Origin: Pseudomonadota bacterium
Lineage (GTDB): Bacteria; Pseudomonadota; Alphaproteobacteria; Rhizobiales; Hyphomicrobiaceae
Reading direction: 5' to 3'
Assembly: GCA_003242645.1 (NCBI GenBank)
Contig: QGVC01000100.1
Location: 1-10,644 of the forward strand
Length of the DNA: 10,644 nucleotides
Positions 7,398 to 10,644 of this stretch are shown here, piece after piece. Under the pieces are notes generated by a model. The model was not told where the DNA came from and ran no database searches. It saw only the letters and a program-made list of their open reading frames with translations. Position 1 is the stretch's first letter; the number at the start of each line of letters is the position of its first letter. The position numbers were made by a program, and so were the translations under genes.

Positions 7398-10300
7398 ATG
7401 AACATCGAGGTTTCCCGGCGGCATTTTATGAAGCTGGCCGGGGCCGGTGTGGGAGGATCAGCAATAGGCGCTTTCGGGTTCGGTGAAGCCGAAGCACAGC
7501 TTGCTGCCCATGTCCGGCCTTTCAAGCTCACGAATACGAAAGAAGCCCGCACAACCTGTCCCTATTGTGCCGTGAGTTGCGGGATGTTGGTTTTTGCCGC
7601 GCCAAATCAGGCAAATGGCGGCAAGCTTGAAGTGACTCATATTGAGGGGGACGCGGATCACCCAGTAAATCGGGGCACGCTTTGTCCAAAAGGTGCGGCC
7701 GCGATCGATTACATCCGGTCGAAGTCGCGAGTGAAATACCCGATGTATCGCAAGCCGGGTTCAGACAAGTTCGAGCGCGTGACCTGGGATTTCGCGATGG
7801 ATCGCATCGCGAGGCTCATGAAGGAAGATCGCGACGCGAACTTCATTGAGAGAAACAGGGACGGCACTCCGGTCAACCGCTGGACCACAACCGCCTTCCT
7901 GTCTGGAAGCTCGCTGACCAACGAAGGTGGCTGGCTGACTTATAAGGTCGCGCGCGGCCTGGGGATGCTGCAAATCGAAAACCAGGCGAGGATTTGACAC
8001 GGACCGACGGTGTCCAGTTTGGGCCCAACATTCGGTCGCGGTGCAATGACCAACAGCTGGACTGACATCAAGAATGCTGATGTCATCTGGATAATGGGTG
8101 GAAACGCTGCAGAAGCTCATCCCTGCGGCTTTAAATGGGTAACGGAGGCAAAGCACCATCGCGGTGCCAAGCTGATGGTGGTCGATCCACGCTTCAACCG
8201 ATCGGCTGCTGTTGCGGATCACTACGCACCCATTCGGGCCGGAAGCGATATCGCCTTCTTGTCCGGCGTTGTGAATTACCTTCTTACCAATAACAAAATC
8301 CATACCGAGTACGTACGCCACTACACGAACGCGTCTTATCTCGTCAGGGAAGGATATTCCTTCAATGAAGGTCTGTTCTCTGGCTACGATGAAGAAAAGC
8401 GGGCGTACGACCGCAGCACGTGGGAATACGAGATCGGTCCGGACGGCTACGCCGTACGCGACATGACGCTCCAGCATCCTCGCTGCGTTTTCCAGCTGAT
8501 GAAGCAGCATTTCGCGCCATATACGCCCGAAATGGTGTCACGAATCTGCGGAACGCCGGAGGACAAATTCCTGCGCGTTTGCGAATGGGTGGCGTCGACC
8601 GCCAATGGCGAGCGGTCAATGACCATCATGTACGCGCTCGGCTGGACGCAGCACTCGCACGGTGCACAAAACATCCGCACCGCCGCGATGATCCAGCTGC
8701 TTTGCGGCAACATCGGCATCCCGGGCGGAGGCGTGAACGCATTGCGCGGCCACTCCAACGTTCAGGGAATCACGGACGTCGGCACACTGACGGCAGCCAT
8801 TCCTGGCTATCTGGCATTGCCGAGGGATGATGAGCCCACGCTTGAATCGCATTTGGCCAAGCGCAAGTTTACACCCTTGCAGCCAAACCAGACGAGCTAT
8901 TGGCAGAACTATCCGAAGTTCTTCGTCAGTTTCTTGAAGTCGTTCTACGGCGACAAGGCGACCCCGGAGAACAGCTTCGGATATGACTGGCTGCCGAAAC
9001 TGGATGTGGCCTACGACTGCCTGCGCATGTTCGAGACCATGTTCCAGGGCAAGGTCAATGGCCTGATCTGTCAGGGCTTCAATCCGCTGATGGCGATCGC
9101 TCATAAGAACAAGAGCATCGCTGGGCTTTCGAAGCTGAAGTTCCTCGTCAGCATTGATCCCATCGAGACGGACACGGCTCGATTCTGGGAGAATCACGGC
9201 GAGTTCAACGATGTGGACCCCTCGAAAATCCAAACCGAGGTGTTCATGCTCCCGGCGACGACATTCGTCGAGGAAGAGGGAAGCCTCACCAATTCCAGCC
9301 GCTGCATCCAGTGGAAGTGGCGGGCCGCGGATCCATCATTCGAGGCAAGGTCGGATCTCGCTATTCTGGCCGACCTCTTCATGCGGATTCGCAAGCTTTA
9401 CGAGGAGGAGGGAGGCAAAGGCGCAGAACCTCTCCTCAACGTAAGCTGGAACTATGCGAACCCGCTCGAGCCGACGCCCGACGAGCTCCTGAAGGAGATC
9501 AACGGCAAGGCTCTGGTGGACCTCAGGGACGCTGAAGGAAACATCGTCCGCAGAGCCGGCGAGCAACTCGCCAGCTTCGGTGAAATGCGGGACGATGGGT
9601 CCACGGACGGCGCCATGTGGATTTACACCGGTGTGTACGGTCCAAATGGCAATCTCTCTCAACGCCGGGATAACAGCGATCCTTCGGGGTTGGGGGTGTA
9701 TCCAAACTGGGGCTTCAGCTGGCCTGCCAATCGCCGCATCCAGTACAACCGCGCTTCCGCGGATCCCCAAGGGAAACCTTGGAGCGAAGCGAAGAAGTAC
9801 ATGTACTGGGACGGCAATCGTTGGGTCGGCCCCGATGTTCCGGATTATGTGCCGACCATCCCACCGGAGCGGGCGACCGGTCCGTTCATCATGAACCCGG
9901 AAGGCGTCGCGCGCTTGTGGGTCCGCGGTCTGATGGCGGATGGACCATTTCCGGTACACTACGAACCCTTCGAGTCGCCGGTGGAAAATCCTCTGTTCCC
10001 GAAGATCAAGGGAAATCCGGCGGCGCGGGTGTTTGCGACAGATATGGATGTCTTCGGTGATCCGAAGGAATTCCCGATCGTCGCGACGACCTACCGGCTC
10101 GTGGAGCATTTCCACTACTGGACCAAAATGGTCCACATGAACGCGGTGATGCAGCCCGAGTTCTTCGTGGAAATGTCGGAGGAGCTTGCGAAGGAGAAAG
10201 GTATAAAGCCAGGCGACATGGTGAAAGTGTCGTCCAACCGCGGCACGGTCAAAGGCAAGGCCGTTGTGACCAAGCGGCTCAAGCCGCTCATGATCAACGG

Positions 10301-10472
10301 AAAGCTCGTGCATTCGGTTGGGCTGCCGCTGAACTTCGGCTTTATCGGCGAAACCAAGAAGGCAGCGCCGATAAATTCGCTGACGCCGCCGGTTGGCGAT
10401 GCCAATGCGCAAACACCGGAGTTCAAGGCGTTCCTGGTTGATATCGAGCCCATTCGCGGGCCGGTGGCATAA
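7398..10472 (+). CDS. fdnG: Selenocysteine-containing respiratory formate dehydrogenase, alpha (catalytic) subunit
   Basis: One gene of 1024 residues that reads through an in-frame UGA at codon 200. The product oxidises formate at a Mo (or W) bis-MGD centre and passes electrons via a 4Fe-4S cluster to the beta subunit and the quinone pool. It matches E. coli FdnG/FdoG nearly from end to end. It starts with a Tat signal (SRRHFMK at 6-12, hydrophobic stretch, likely cleavage near AEA, about 31-33), so the mature enzyme faces the periplasm. The cluster ligands are Cys54, Cys57, Cys61 and Cys96, followed by Lys98. The active site is Sec200-His201 in NQARI-U-HGPTV. MGGNAAEAHP lies at 233-242, and the C-terminal dinucleotide-binding domain starts near TTYRLVEHFH (about 897). 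The flanking halves share one frame, with homology unbroken across the UGA. Its activity depends on selenocysteine machinery, not seen here. The beta subunit follows 15 bases downstream. Confidence 0.95.
7995..7997 (+). other. Recoded UGA codon (selenocysteine 200)
   Basis: This TGA lies in frame with the start at 7398 and the stop at 10470-10472. It falls between NQARI and HGPTV, where E. coli FdnG carries selenocysteine 196 followed by His197. Other members of the family carry Cys at this position. Read as a stop, it would leave a 199-residue fragment without the active site. Confidence 0.93.
7998..8037 (+). promoter_or_regulatory. Bacterial SECIS element directing selenocysteine insertion
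   Basis: The RNA after the UGA can fold into a two-part hairpin. The outer stem is GACCGA (8002-8007) with UCGGUC (8032-8037). The inner stem is GG (8009-8010) with CC (8025-8026), then a bulged U (8011), then GUCCA (8012-8016) with UGGGC (8020-8024) closing the three-base loop GUU (8017-8019). Exactly 19 bases separate the UGA from the loop. The bulged U and a G/U-bearing apical loop are the parts known to bind SelB in E. coli. From memory, the fdnG element of E. coli has the same bulge, stem length and spacing with different paired bases. The element lies entirely within the coding sequence. Confidence 0.85.
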
Positions 10473-10487
10473 GGGAGGCCGAAGACC

Positions 10488-10644
10488 ATGTATCCTCCAA
10501 TCGCAAACCCCACCACCGAGCCGGTTTCTCCGAAGTTCGGGGAAAACGACGTGATCCGCCGGTCGGCGTCCACAGTGACGCCGCCCGCTCAGCGCCAGAC
10601 CGAGATAGCCAAGCTGATCGATGTTTCGAAATGCATCGGCTGCA
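10488..10644 (+). CDS. fdnH: Formate dehydrogenase iron-sulfur (beta) subunit, N-terminal part
   Basis: The first 52 codons run off the right edge. The product should be the membrane-anchored beta subunit that carries four 4Fe-4S clusters and links the periplasmic alpha subunit to the cytochrome b gamma subunit. The visible part has the RRSAS-x-TVTPP stretch (24-33), then IAKLIDVSKCIGC (40-52), which contains the first two cysteines of the first ferredoxin motif. Both match E. coli FdnH/FdoH, although the N terminus here is longer before that motif. A GGGAGG site at 10473-10478 lies 9 bases before the ATG and only 15 bases separate it from the alpha-subunit stop, so the genes are co-transcribed. 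The remaining clusters and the C-terminal membrane helix lie outside the window. Confidence 0.92.
   Translation, partial: MYPPIANPTTEPVSPKFGENDVIRRSASTVTPPAQRQTEIAKLIDVSKCIGC

Noticed and set aside
7398..7997. A truncated, frameshifted or nonsense-mutated formate dehydrogenase pseudogene
   Set aside because: The frame is unchanged on both sides, homology is continuous, and the single stop is UGA at the known selenocysteine site with a SECIS-like hairpin after it.
9336..10412. A 358-residue - strand open frame opposite the formate dehydrogenase
   Set aside because: It overlaps a conserved coding sequence completely, resembles no known protein, and has the composition expected of an antisense frame.
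8010..10472. A separate protein starting at GTG 8010
   Set aside because: It would lack the signal peptide, the iron-sulfur cluster and the active-site residue, has no ribosome site, and begins inside the SECIS hairpin.

Overview
The window reads as chromosomal or large-replicon DNA from a GC-rich Gram-negative bacterium. Protein character suggests an alphaproteobacterium, probably of the Hyphomicrobiales (rhizobial/methylotroph) order, but this is judged from sequence style only and no marker gene fixes the taxon. Five complete genes and two partial genes are supported, together with two informative intergenic regions.

Left part (1-1682): the last 57 codons of a beta-strand-rich protein, probably an outer-membrane or autotransporter barrel, enter on the + strand and stop at 173. 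Facing it on the - strand is a MOT1-type molybdate permease (217-1377). An AT-rich divergent region (about 1378-1682) separates the permease from the next operon.

Centre (1683-6773): a compact + strand operon, cysG-cysJ-cysI, for assimilatory sulfite reduction. CysG makes siroheme from uroporphyrinogen III, CysJ passes NADPH electrons through FAD and FMN, and CysI is the siroheme/4Fe-4S hemoprotein that reduces sulfite to sulfide. No cysH, cysD or cysN is in view.

Right part (6774-10644): a 624-base non-coding stretch with two perfect 8-bp dyads and a weak FNR/FixK-like match leads into the start of a respiratory formate dehydrogenase operon. The alpha subunit runs as one reading frame from 7398 to 10472 with an internal UGA at codon 200. 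That UGA sits exactly where this family carries its active-site selenocysteine and is followed at once by a hairpin with the layout of a bacterial SECIS. The two apparent ORFs on either side are therefore one selenoprotein gene of 1024 residues, not a broken gene. The iron-sulfur beta subunit begins at 10488 and runs off the end.

Together the genes outline a formate-oxidising, sulfate-assimilating organism. The molybdate permease could feed the bis-MGD cofactor of the formate dehydrogenase. The sulfite reductase supplies sulfide and might incidentally reduce selenite to selenide for selenocysteine synthesis. The strongest observation is the selenocysteine recoding site. I see no CRISPR array, intact mobile element, tRNA or wholly unknown system.
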